The notes under the pieces are model-generated. The model was not told the origin of the DNA. It did no database searches and saw only the letters and a program-made list of their open reading frames with translations. From contig JBAIAA010000025.1 in assembly GCA_037893245.1 (NCBI GenBank), forward strand, positions 930,001 through 994,000: DNA of 64,000 nt, read 5' to 3'. The stretch comes from Crossaster papposus (lineage: Eukaryota; Echinodermata; Asteroidea; Velatida; Solasteridae). Positions 31,601-42,790 of the stretch are shown here, piece after piece (positions within the stretch are counted from its first letter, which is position 1; each line of letters begins with the position of its first letter). The translations under genes were made by a program, and so were the position numbers.

Positions 31601-34600
31601 TTGCTGGGTATTTGCTTGAATGTTTACAATGTTATGGTTAAAACTACACGGTTGAAACTCCATGCATGAACTATTCCGTAAAGGTTTTGTGCCAGCCGAG
31701 CTCTGAGCAAAATGGGGCCGCCGGCTGCCTGAAAAATGATGGATTTAATACCTGTCAGCAAATCCACAAAAACAACGCGACCACGAAGAAAGAATTCCAA
31801 GTTCCTTCGCTGCTCGGGTCGAAATCATTGAATCCGAAATGGCACATTTTCGATGGGCACTGCACCAGTCTAGAATAAAAGCATTAATTACCTTCATGTC
31901 ACTGAATATCAGCTTGGCAGAGGTGAAGCCTCTTGTCCTCTTGACAATAGCTGGGCTATATTCTGCCAGAAAAACCACCATGCTATGGTCGTTCTTCAAG
32001 ACCTGAACACTGTCATCCTGCTCTTCGTTCCACTCTAGGGTCTGCCTTTCCTTCCAGGTGATGGCATCCTGAATAAACTTCAGGAAGGGACGGGGAATGC
32101 CATTCTTGAAGTTGCATCCTGTTGTGTTAGATAAAATAAACTACATGTACATCGAATTGCAGGCCCATACGCATGATTTTTTGCAGGGGGGGGGGGGGTG
32201 CGTATCTGGAAATTAAATGTATTGTTGAGCTGGATTCAGGCACGCACCTGTCTGCTTGTTTGAAGTATAATTGAGCCAGACATTTAGAAGTGTGATAATG
32301 AGTGATACATGTATAAAAAGTTGTAAATAACATTTTGGGGAGGAAACTAATAATTTGCAAAATTATAAAAACTAATAGCCAACTGATCTGAAATGATGTA
32401 AAGTAAATAACAAGTTATTCCCTGTCCTTTTTCCTATAACTAGTATGCCTTTTTTAATTTAAACATTCATGCACATGTTCCAAAATCTTATCTGGTTATG
32501 CCTGATATAAGCGTAGCAATCAATGTTAGCATACAAGTACATTGAAATAAACCTATAATATTTACCAGTAAATGGTTGCATGGCTCTTTCGGTGGTGTGC
32601 ATAGGGTACGCATTTTCTGCCTCTTCCCATGTTTTTGTGTTTGGGAGTTGTGTGACAATCTCTTTTTGAACAATCACCAGTTTCTTGGCCTTGTCCGCCT
32701 CCCTCGCCAAATCGCCTAGTGCTAGCCGCTCCGACACAACCTCAGAAAGAAGCTCAAAACGAGTTTTGTCAGGCAGGCCCTGGAGTTTCAGGAAAACCTA
32801 AAATAGAACAAGAAAAGTTATGTTACATGCACCAACACATATGCCCTGTACAGCGAATGTAACTATTACTTCGACTGCAAATCCCCTGAATTTTACCCCC
32901 CTGGCTTTCAAGCCAAAGGGGGATATTGTGATAATGTATTCCTTGGGTGCATGCATGAGTATATAAACACTGGCAATTGTGGGCTAGGGACAATGGGGTT
33001 AGGGCATAAACAAAGGGTCCATGATTGACCGACCGTCCACAATTGAATAATTGTGTACGAAACATATGGGTACAAACAAAAGAGGGACACTAATATATGG
33101 TTGTGTGTGTATGTCATATTTTGGTTTGGTTATCTGTTTAGTGCTATCATATGAAAAGTCAGACTTCAATCCCATCCAAACTTGGTTTAACCCGATTTAG
33201 TATTACATGTATAGTAATTGTACTTACTGTCTGTTTTAGGCAAGAACCTTTCTTCTCCTTGTATAATGTGAACACCTTCATCAGCTTATCATAACACTTT
33301 TTGTTATACTGAGCCAGCTGGAAGGTTGGCTCCAGGGCTTTCAGATCCTGAAAAAAAAAATCATACTTTTGACACATACTCCTCAGGGGCCAATTTCACG
33401 GCGCTGCTAAGCACACGATTTTCTGTTAACTGAGCTTCTGTCTATTTCATGGAGACAGTAAGCAGTAAGCACAGCAAAAGGCATGCTTAACCGAGCAGGA
33501 AAATGTGCTCAAATCAGTGATTTAACAGAAGAATCTCCATGCGTGCGCACAAAAACGTTGTGAAATAGCGCTTAAGATTAGCAAATGTTTCTGCTAAAGT
33601 TTGCACAGCTTTTTCGCTAACTGTTAAGTAGCGACTTGAAATTGGGCCCAGGCCGGTTCATACTTCACAGAAATTATGAAATCTATTTGTTGCCATGAAG
33701 TTTTCAAGCAAGATTCACGCAAGTTTAAATGTTCAACTTTTGTGAACTTTTGCAGCAGGAATATTTAACATTGATGTAATTCCCTTCGTGTGAAGTATGA
33801 ACCAGGCTTTACGTTTATGTCTATAATTGGTGGAAATTTCACAAAATTTTTATATATTTCCTGAACTTACAGGTTTATAAGTTTTTATAATTGTTTGTAC
33901 TGTGAGCCGCAGCTCAAAATAATCAAATTGACTTTCAGTGGGAAAATGGTTGTTTCTGCTGATAATTCAGAATGCCTTGGGCAACTTAGATTCATTTTAG
34001 TGATCCATGTCATGTATTCCTACATTGCTACCAAGTGGAATGGTATCTGCCTTCAACTAGTTTGTCAACCCTAGCTCACCTTTCTGGTTATTGGTGCCTT
34101 TTTCCCAAGAGCCAGGCCACATTGCTCTCTCCATAGCTTGTTTGATGGCGGTGGTTCCATGAAGAGATCAACATTGTTTAGGTCATACAGAAGACTCCTG
34201 CAAAGCTGTACATTGTCTTGAAGAGAACGTTCCTCCACCAAGTGGGTGCTAATGTTGTGTAGGGATGCTATTCTCAAAGCCTCCATCCTGTTAAGACCTT
34301 TATAAACTCGCACCTTGACACCCTGCAGAGCTGCAAAAGCTTCATCATCATGAAGGTCTCTCATGGCAGCTGTTAGATGATTTCCCCCCAGTGTGTAGAA
34401 CTGGGAGGTCTTTGGATTATCAAAGTCCTCTCCAATGAGGAGTACTGGTATCACAGTGCTGCATGACACTGTCTCCTTCAGGCCTTCCTTGATGTTTTCC
34501 TTGTGCTTGGTGTTAATGGGTCTCAACAGCAACTGTGATGGGGGGTGCTGCAGGCAGCCAAGAGGCACATCATATTCTCCTAAAAGGATAATTTGTAGCA

Positions 34601-37600
34601 TTTCATTAAGTTCTCCGAGAGTGTTTACTCCAAAATTATTTATTTATAAAGTCTAATTTCAATGTGACATTAACTGCAGTACTACAACTGAAAATTGTAA
34701 AAGACTCCCCACCTAAGGAACTTAAAATAGGAAAAGTACCCATCGTCTCGGTAAGTTTTATCCCAAAAAAAGTCCAGTGCGAACAGGGCTTTAGTCATTC
34801 ATTAACCCTTAACCCCTTGAATGCTTTTACTAGAAAGTATCCTGAATTCGCCAAAGCCCATCAATATGCTTATGAATCCATCCAAATCCTGCAGTACCGC
34901 TAGGCTTATAAACTCCTCAAACCATCAGTTTCAACCAGTTTGTTCAATATGGAGGTATCCTAAATCCGCCAAACTCCTCCCAAACATGAAATGGATTTTG
35001 ATGGATTCAGGGTGGTTAGGGTTAAAGTACTAAATAACTTCCTCATTTGTCTTTTACTGTCTCACTAACACGGTTAATCATCACTTAATTCGGTTATAGT
35101 TCTAATTGTAACACATCTAAGCAAAATGAAACAAAGAAAATAACGCAGATGTCTCAAAAAACAACATTATGTGCAATATTATATGCATGATATCGTCATG
35201 TCAGTCCCGTTGTTGATCATCACACAAACGTTGAATAGCAAATTCCATTAAGGCATACCAATGAATTTGTTCCTGAGTTCCTTGCTGAATTCATCCTCGT
35301 ACTCCACAGCTTGTCGCTTTGCGGGTGTTTCAGCAACTGTTGGTCTCTGTCTTTTCTGCAAACGGCCAGACACAGGAGTGCTTTCTGTGATAATTACAAT
35401 TAAAGAAAATCGTATAAGTTATGGTAAAACATCACGCTACTGGCCGTGGTGCCCCTCGAAAAAATACCCTTTTTCACGGCCATAATGTCGTGCCCTTTTC
35501 CCCTGTTGGCCGTCGTGCCCTTTTTATGAAAGTTAAATATTTACTTGTGTTAGTTTTTAGCCTACGATGCATCTTGTGCTTGTGACGTGTTTTAATGTAT
35601 ATCCAGCGCAATCCGCTCGAACGAGTCAAAGGAAGTTGCACTAGCGTAAATTGTTTACGTTCAACACATTTGTAACCCAGAAAAATGGAACAAAGAATTT
35701 GGACCTAGGATCGCTAGAAAATCGCGAGGAAAGTTAAGTTGACAAAGAGACAGAGATTAAAGAACTATCGCTAGAACACATTTATTTCTCCTGAACGACA
35801 ATTAAAAACAAACTAAACCAAAAATAAAATTATGAGACTCGAAAAACTACCGATATTGTACCTGACACTACCAACCTTGATGTTCTCCTAACCAAACAAA
35901 TATAAATGACCTTTGACTTTCCTCAAATATAAAAAAATGCTATAAACCAAAAAAACTCAGTATAATGATCACAACTGAAACTAAGTAAATGAAGCAAAAA
36001 TAAACTAAACAAATGACACGAACCGACAATAGACTAAAAAACCCCACTCAATCACTTCAAGCAATAAACCAACCAAGAACTTAAACCAGATAAAAAAATC
36101 AAGAAACCAACAACTAAAATCTAAATCCAACTAAACTAAAAAAAACAACAGCAGCAAAAGAAGGTCATAAATCGAAAACAACAACTTAAACAACCTGCAA
36201 AACCCAACGAGAAGAAAATATGCAAAGAAAATAAGTACAGTAGAATACATGTAGCGGGATACACACAGGTTAAGATAAAACACATCTGCATGGCTATAAA
36301 CAGTTGGGACCATGAAGCTCCAGGGAAACCACAACATACCGTAACTTAATCCTCTACAGGGCCAAGGCATGGCAAAACCACTAACTTTCTTGTGAATATT
36401 AAATGAGCCACACCACCACTGTACAGTGCCCTACAAGGTCACTCTTCATGATAAGGAATTTAGCCAGCCACCCAGACTGACAACTAGAGAGTTTACAAGT
36501 CACTTAGCACTTTTTGCATGTACACTGGGGAACCACTATGCCTTAATCATTACCACAAAACATGTTGTTTGAACTCCCTCTTCTGGTGGAATTGTTGCAC
36601 CGCATGACTAGAAAAACGTTTTTAGTGAATGAATCCTGTCACTGTCCAAAACTTTTCGGATTAAACTACAAGAATTTAATAGAGTAACAATGCCGCGAAA
36701 AGAGCGTTTGAAGCGGACTGTTAAAGGTGAACTAGAACACTGCTGCCAAATGCAAGAAATTGGACTTCTTTTTTATTTTCAAATTTTGGCCTTGGTGCCC
36801 TTTCTACTGGCCTTGGCGCCCTTTCTACTGGCCTTGGTACCCTCCCAAATTTTGAATACTCCAAGGCCAAAGTGGCCTTGCCCTAAAAATTTTGTAATTC
36901 CAGGCCTGGCATCATGATGCCTCGTTTCCCCAATGTGGTTGATGATAAAGCCCTGGGTCTCATTGGCAGGAAAAATAAATAAAACAAAACACAGACAAGT
37001 ATTCAAAACAAAGAAAGAAAATGTAGGTCCACTTTCCATTTGCATACCTATAGGTATTTGGCTGCTTGGTTCACCACAGTCTAACTCATCAACGGCAAGT
37101 AATGCAAACTCATTTGCAGTGAGATCGTCCTTCCAGTCACTCAGCAAATCACTGTTCTCGGCGTCAAATTTCTTAACTGATAATGTTGCATGCACGCCTC
37201 TATCAAACGTTACCTGAAAATCCAAAAGTAACATCAACCTATTTTAAAGGTTTGAAAGTGCTTGAATTATCAAAAATGGGATTGATTTGGGGATAGCTTC
37301 TAATTGGTCGAAACTCTTTCACGTGGAGGACATTATTTTGTAGTACCAGGTATTTATTAAAGAAAATATAAACAGGGTGAGGACTGGTCATTAGCTGCGT
37401 GATAACGTACCGGGTTGGGGGATTACCGCTGGTAACCATTGGTCATCCCCCAACCGGGTGTTTAGTTGAAATGGGCGTAATCATACATTAGTCCAGGAAA
37501 AATAAGTTTTGACCTCAAACAAATTGCAACAAATTGTTTTTCACCACAGTGCACTTCTATAAGGTCCCTAGAATTACATACTAAAAATCTACAAAAATCC

Positions 37601-40590
37601 AAGTGGTGGAAATATGTCTAATTTGCATAAATCGTTAATCCCTGCCGTGTAATATATTTATTCTCATATTTGGGTATATATATTTTATTTTTATTTGTTG
37701 AAAGGTTTATTTTAGTGATTCAACTTACATATCCTTACTTCAATATCATTTGCTAAAGCATATAAGTGACTGAATAATTATGAGAACATAGTAATTATCC
37801 AAAATGACAACTTTGTGACCCTATAAATGTGCGCACATTAGACTGTCTCCAGATATCATCAAGTAGTCAGTATTGGTGAGCTTCAAATTCACCAAGTTGC
37901 TTACTGGCACAGTTATCATATTAAAACCTTATGAAAAATCATATGAACAATAATAACATTGTGATATTTAGCCCAGCAAACAAAAACTGGGGGGAAATGG
38001 TGTGTCTATAAATTGGGCTAAAACGGGTTGCCTAACATGGAAGACTTGAAAAAGTTCAAGGAAATCTCCAAAATACATTTTAACGTAGATAGGATTATTG
38101 TTAGCAACAACAATCTTAAATTTTGGGGGGTTTCCTTGAACTTGTTCACGTCTCTCACCTTAGGCAACCCTTCACCTACTTGTTAGCCCAATTTAGGGAC
38201 ACATCATTTTTTATGTAATTATAGGGACCTTATAGAAGTGCACTGTGGTGAAAAACAATTTGTTGCAATTTGTTTGAGGTCAATTTATTTTTCAACAAAA
38301 CAAAACTATGTATTTTGCCTGGACTACATGCAGCTTACATTATTTTATTTTTTTTAATCGATTCTCGGTCACATGGGATGAAAATTAACGCTGGGTCTTT
38401 TGGATTTTGTTTTCTGTCAGACTATTATTAGGTTTTGTATTTAACCCTAACCCCCTCACCATTGTTATTGAACAACACAATTCCTTCAAAATCCTCCAAC
38501 TTCCTTTGTTGTGTAGGGAGTTAGGGTTAAAGATGAAGTGCTTTTGCAAGAGAATAGCGATATACCGGTTTATGCAGGCGAATACAGGTCAACTCGTACG
38601 CGGGTCAACTCGTACGCGGGTCAACTCGTACGCGGGTCAACTCGTATGCGGGTCAACTCGTACGCGGGTCAACTCGTACGCGGGTCAACTCGTACGCGGG
38701 TCAACTCGTACGCGGGTCAACTCGTACGCGGGTCAACTCGTACGCGGGTCAACTCGTACGCGGGTCAACTCGTACGCGGGTCAACTCGTACGCGGGTCAA
38801 CTCGTACGCGGGTCAACTCGTACGCGGGTCAACTCGTACGCGGGTCAACTCGTACGCGGACCAACTTAGCTTAGGGCTGCTGTAGTAGTTGGCCTGAAGA
38901 TAAATTTTTGTTAATACTGTTTTATTTTCATTCCGTTTCAGAAACTCTGATGCAAACTCCGCCCCAGTATAAAACTTTAATGTCAACAAAACTTTTGAGC
39001 TTAAAGGTAGTATACACCATTTGCAGATATCGAAAAAATTTATTACCGAATTATTAAGAAATATCTTACTTATTTAAAAGTAAATAACGATTGTAGGCAT
39101 CCAGCAAAATGAGGGCCCCTAGATATCCTGTAATTGTTCCAAAAAATTGAATTGTATAAACCAAAATTCATTCTCGCCGTCCGGCGAGCGCGAAAAAACA
39201 AAGATAACATAAGAATAACTGCTCAACGCCGGTGGAAAACAAACGCTGTTTTTCATGCTTTTCTCGGCATCCATGAATGTAAAAATTCGGACCGGTCAGT
39301 TAAACGATATTTACTATAAAATACAACCCCCCAAATCCACCCATTCCTGATAATTCAACAAATTACCAATGGTGTATACTACCTTTAATGTCATAATTAT
39401 GTAACATTTCATAATGAATCGGTACCCAGTCGGGAAAACTATGTTTACTACTGAATTATTAAGAGATATCTTACTTATTTGAAAGTAAATAATGATTCTA
39501 GGCATCCAGCAAAATGATTGCGCTAGAAATCCTGTAATTACCGGGGTATTCCGAAAAATAGAATTTTATAAAACAAAATTTGCGCCGCCAACATAAGAAT
39601 AACTGCCCGATGCCGGTTGAAAACGAATGCTGTTTTTCGTGCTTTTCTCTGGATATTTTCTCGTGCGATCATCGGACAGCTGCCAGAATCTCTCCAGAAC
39701 AATCTCCTGCTTGTGTGATTGTCACCACTGGTTTTTCACATCTTCTGATTTGTCATAAGAAAAGTACAAGGTACGAGTCGTCCTGGGTACGAGCCGTCCC
39801 GGGTACGAGCCGTCCCGGGTACGAGTTGTCCCGGGTACGAGTTGTCCCGGGTACGAGTCGTCTCGGGTACGAGTCGTCTCGGGTACGAGTCGTCTCGGGT
39901 ACGAGTTGTCCCGGGTCACAAATTTGGGGTACGAGTCGTCCCGGGTACGAGTTGTCCCGATACCCCTTTGAACCACAACTTTATACCGTGGCCTTGTTTA
40001 GCTCAAGAGGAGCTGTAGGATTATAGTATCAATTATCAAGTTGGTTGCGGCGTACGACTACGAGTTGTCACGGGTACGAGTTGGCCAATTTACATACGAG
40101 TTGTCCCGCGTACGAGTTGACCAGACCTGTTCCCACTTCCCATGCAGGCATACTTCAAGGAATTATCAGTTGTTTTGTTTTTCTATTTTATCAAATCCTA
40201 GAGTTTAGCTGCAGTAAAGAGAATCCCCACTGATTTCTCCTGAATTAATCACTTTATTAACAAACCAATAAATTCAGTCTTCTCTTTGCACATTGAGGAA
40301 TATTCTGTAAAAATATCATCGCTCAAACTTCATCAGTCAGGAAAAACGTGAACACATTTTCACAAATAAAATGTAACCAAGTTGAGTGACAGAAATGATG
40401 AAGTGATATATCGAGCACATAATGGTTGGATAAAAAAAAATAGAAACCTAAATATACTTACCAATACTTTCTCAGCATCTGAGGCCCGGACACCATGCAC
40501 ACTACCGAAAATGCGCCCACCCTTGCTGCGAGCGGCCTGACCATTCTGGAGAATGGTGACTTTGTCTTGGCACTTTGAAAACCACCACAT
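28633..40590 (-). CDS. Ten-exon gene for a ParB/sulfiredoxin-fold domain protein, 666 aa
   Basis: Exons on the minus strand: 40590-40462, 37213-37048, 35384-35259, 34579-34080, 33347-33228, 32797-32566, 32118-31892, 30959-30785, 29752-29585 and 28790-28633. Every intron has GT/AG borders and every phase matches, giving 2001 coding bases with no stop. The start is the first ATG of exon 1 (MWWFSKCQDKV). Residues about 155-255 (exon 4) fit the ParB N-terminal/sulfiredoxin-like fold: LLLRPIN, a helix, VIPVLLIG, then YTLGGNHLTAAMRDL in place of the G-E-R-R box, then VRVYKGLNRMEALRIASLHN. Exon 3 has basic KRQRP and AKRQ stretches that could be a nuclear signal. The C-terminus is a charged coil with an acidic end. 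The rest is unrecognised. Function is unknown: bacterial ParB binds DNA and CTP, while relatives include nucleases and kinases. Conservation of frame suggests a working host gene. Confidence 0.82.
29813..29972. repeat. 160-bp near-perfect palindrome in intron 8
   Basis: The two 80-base arms match except for one extra T. The centre is at about 29892 and there is practically no loop. Smaller palindromes lie inside, e.g. CCTGTGGTATTTAATACCAC. It lies between exons 8 and 9, so the pre-mRNA would carry a long double-stranded hairpin. TTAACCCTAACCCC stands just upstream at 29784. Confidence 0.92.
29990..30520. repeat. Intronic ACTACAAAATACT/ACTACATATTACTA repeats
   Basis: TAGTATTTTGTAG and its complement recur between 29995 and 30140. 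A 35-bp block beginning ACTACATATTACTA occurs at 30302 and again at 30390. These look like decayed foldback repeats within intron 8. Confidence 0.55.
33386..33649. mobile_element. MITE with GGGCCAATTTCA-type ends, intron 4
   Basis: The left end GGGGCCAATTTCACGGCGCT and the right end AGTAGCGACTTGAAATTGGG are inverted over about 20 bp with a few mismatches. Length is 264 bp; noncoding. Confidence 0.7.
33651..33808. mobile_element. Small MITE with GGTTCATACTTCACA ends, intron 4
   Basis: GGTTCATACTTCACA near 33654 and TGTGAAGTATGAACC near 33790 form inverted ends. It abuts the previous MITE. About 158 bp. Confidence 0.65.
34802..35025. mobile_element. MITE with telomere-like TTAACCC ends, intron 3
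   Basis: Starts TTAACCCTTAACCCC and ends GGTTAGGGTTAA, about 224 bp. The same kind of end occurs at 38441-38530 and at 29784. Confidence 0.55.
35430..36930. other. Intron 2 with A-rich tracts and GGCC(T/G)TGGTGCCC repeats
   Basis: TGGCCGTGGTGCCC near 35433 and TTGGCCTTGGTGCCC near 36786, with further CTACTGGCCTTGG units, bracket about 1.3 kb. 35750-36200 is very rich in A. They may be ends of one inserted element, but no clean inverted ends were found. Confidence 0.35.
37489..38326. mobile_element. 830-bp DNA transposon remnant with long inverted repeats, TA target, intron 1
   Basis: GTCCAGG at 37491 and CCTGGAC at 38318, with about 85 bp of inverted similarity inward, including CACCACAGTGCACTTCTATA and its complement. 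TA stands at both outer edges. An inner pair of inverted blocks (about 38005-38085 and 38110-38200), with TTGGGCTAAAACGGGTTGCC-like arms, makes the whole a nested foldback. No coding sequence. Confidence 0.75.
38441..38530. mobile_element. 90-bp foldback with TTAACCCTAAC ends, intron 1
   Basis: TTAACCCTAACCCCCT at the left and AGGGAGTTAGGGTTAA at the right are inverted. A further AACAACACA/TTGTTGTGT pair lies inside. Confidence 0.6.
38586..38864. repeat. 16-bp minisatellite, array 1
   Basis: About 17 nearly identical units of GGGTCAACTCGTACGC. Each has the palindrome CGTACG. Long frames through it (QLVRGSTRTRVNSYAG type) are repeat artefacts. It lies in intron 1 of the ParB-like gene. Confidence 0.95.
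39001..39388. mobile_element. TTAA-type MITE, copy 2 (complete)
   Basis: 380 bp between TTAA at 39001-39004 and TTAA at 39385-39388, with inverted ends AGGTAGTATACACCATT and its complement. This is the cleanest copy and defines the family. It is inverted relative to copy 1. Confidence 0.9.
39440..39660. mobile_element. TTAA-type MITE, copy 3 (partial)
   Basis: Matches the first part of copy 2 from the ACTGAATTATTAAGAGATAT-like region to the TTTTTCGTGCTTTTCTC region. Both ends are missing. Confidence 0.75.
39770..39962. repeat. 16-bp minisatellite, array 2, inverted relative to array 1
   Basis: About 11-12 units of GGGTACGAGTTGTCCC or GGGTACGAGTCGTCTC. Read on the other strand a unit is GGGACAACTCGTACCC, two bases different from array 1. 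A few isolated units continue to about 40125. Confidence 0.9.
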
Positions 40591-41200
40591 AATGACGGAA
40601 GGCACTTTTCTGGTACAGCTGAATCTCCACTCCGGTGAATTAAGAATTATGAACGAACTTTTTCACGGAAAACAAAGCTGTGTTCAGTGTTTTTTTCTTT
40701 CGCTTTCCTGGCAACCGCAGGCACCAAATCATCACGCGTTGTGAAACATCTCGGTTTTAATACGTTGACCGATGCGCGATTGCGTCATGCAATGCAGGTG
40801 GTCAGTGACTTTAATAAACAATTAATTTACGACTGGGCAGGAAGCTAGCTCGTCCCACAGGAGGTAATACACCCAAGGAGGCCATCAAAAGTACACGCTC
40901 AGGGGCCATCAAGGTTTATACAACAACTATTACCCAGCACTATTAACAGCAGGGTGCATGGATCAGCCACGATCGACATGTACACTGTGCATTTATATGT
41001 GGGACAGCCTATAATAAAGCATTTACTATTTTGTATACACAAGCACTGCATCTTGGTACTCGTACATGTACATGCATAGAGAAAGCAAGTAATATAAGGG
41101 GAACTTTATTATAAAGGTGTCCCACAAAATGACATATGAGTTCTTGAATATTCCAAATGAAGTTTCACCCTTCAATCACCGTGAAATCTTCGTGAAAGTT
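40591..41200. other. Upstream region of the ParB-like gene
   Basis: Should contain the promoter, but I see no clear TATA box. ATGTGGTGG starts the gene at 40590. TACATGTA-type words begin beyond 41040. Confidence 0.4.
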
Positions 41201-41212
41201 CACGGTGTTGAC

Positions 41213-42060
41213 ATGGGCGGATACAGGGGGGGTCCAAGGGCCCGGACCCTTTTTTTTCTTGAGTAAAAAAACAATTATTTTTTTAAAAATTTATTACAAG
41301 TTGAAGTATATGGTTGAAGATAGAGAGTGAATCATCGATTCTGTGGACACATTTTTGGCAAATGAAAGCATTATAAACATTGGTTCTTTGGTAGACAAAA
41401 CACGCCGCACATACAGCATAGACATGTAAAATAACGCCACGTGCACATCAGGTCGGTTGTGCGCCTACGTAGTGCTTACATGTACCGGCGCGGTACATAG
41501 ACATTGTGCATGTAGGTACAAACTACATGTACATGTACAATGTATGTTCATGTACATGTGTACATGGCTATTTTGTTGGTACATTTAATACTAGTACTAG
41601 GTTTTTTTAGGTGCATTAAAATTGTCTCGTGTTTGCCGTGAGTACCATTAACTATACCAAAGTGGCAACATCAGAAACGTTTCCCGTGAACGCATTTTTG
41701 GCTCAAAAAGGGGAAAGTGGCCAGGAAATGCGGCAGATTGCATCTAGAATCCAAAATTTTCAGGGGCCTTTTCGGGCCCCGGACCCCACGCCTTTTCGGC
41801 TCAAAATGTCAGGGGAAAGTTGCAAGTAAATGCCTTAGATTGCACCACGTACAGAGCATCTATAGAATCCAAAAATTTTCCGGCAAGAAAATGCCTCAGA
41901 ATTGCACCACAGAGCATCTAGAATCAAAAAAAATACGGAGCCCTTTAAGCTAGGCCCCGGAACCACACGTCGCAGTGTCTGCCCCCACCCCCCGAAATAT
42001 TTTCCAGTATTTATGTGGGCCCCCCCCCACTTTTACAGAAATCCGGCATCCGCCCATGGG
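41213..42060. mobile_element. Probable non-autonomous element with ATGGGCGGAT ends
   Basis: CATGGGCGGATACAGGGG at the left and CCGGCATCCGCCCATGGG at the right are inverted over about 12 bp. Inside, blocks with GAATCCAAAATTTTC and AGAGCATCTAGAATC repeat two or three times. TACATGTA-rich sequence lies at 41500-41575. Confidence 0.5.
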
Positions 42061-42312
42061 TGAAACACTAGTGCATTTCCATTGTTCAATTATTTTAAGA
42101 ATCTTGCTGCCTTGTCCGAACAAAAATCCCACGATGATAAAAAACATGTACCGGTACACCCTCTTTTTAAAGCTGGCTATCAATTTTACGACCTTCCATA
42201 CACAGGGTTTGCGTTAATCCAATTCAATCGCCCTGGCTATATTGCTAGTACACAGCGCACCCATGATCGCGCACAATCATGGGTATTTGCTCTAGAGATT
42301 CCCAATACACTG

Positions 42313-42406
42313 TATATCAGTTGTGAATGACCAATTCGACACAAAATTTGGACTGAGTGAGCAGATTCTAGATTCATGTCAGTACAACAACTTTCAGACA
42401 AAAGGG
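42313..42406. repeat. 94-bp direct repeat, first copy (second at 42701-42790)
   Basis: ATCAGTTGTGAATGACCAAT through CAGTACAACAACTTTCAGAC recurs with a few changes 388 bp later. The second copy ends exactly where copy B of the 3.4-kb segment begins. Confidence 0.85.
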
Positions 42407-42700
42407 ATTATGTTTACCCAAATTAATTGAGGAATTATGTTATTTTCAGTGTATTTATCCATTTATTGACTAAAAATATGGTAAAATACACCTAAAATCT
42501 GTTGCCAATCACCAATTGTTACGAAAGTTGGCGTATATGATATTGCACGATGGATATGTTTGTGCTCTGGAGATTTCATAAAATTCTGTTACTTTTTACA
42601 CAAACAAATTCTCAAATTTGTTAAGAATTGCCAGTGTTTCAGTTGACTCCGTCGGGGACCGGGAAATTCATGCATGAAAGTTGTCAAAATTCCCCGTAAT

Positions 42701-42790
42701 ATCAGTTGTGAATGACCAATCGACACAAAATTGGGACCGAGTGAGGAGATTCTAGACTGATGTCAGTACAACAACTTTCAGACAAAAGGG
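42701..42790. repeat. Direct repeat, second copy, at the left junction of copy B
   Basis: Ends in GACAAAAGGG at 42790; similarity to copy A starts at 42787. Confidence 0.85.

Noticed and set aside
38407-38885. Frames with repeating QLVRGSTRTRVNSYAG-like peptides
   Set aside because: Translation of a 16-bp minisatellite; the period of 16 cycles through all frames, and there is no gene context.
42760-42790. Resemblance of the flank-encoded MSVQQLSDKR to CVQQLSDNK inside the zinc-knuckle protein
   Set aside because: Striking at protein level but short, and the surrounding direct repeat shows no further similarity to the gene; treated as coincidence.
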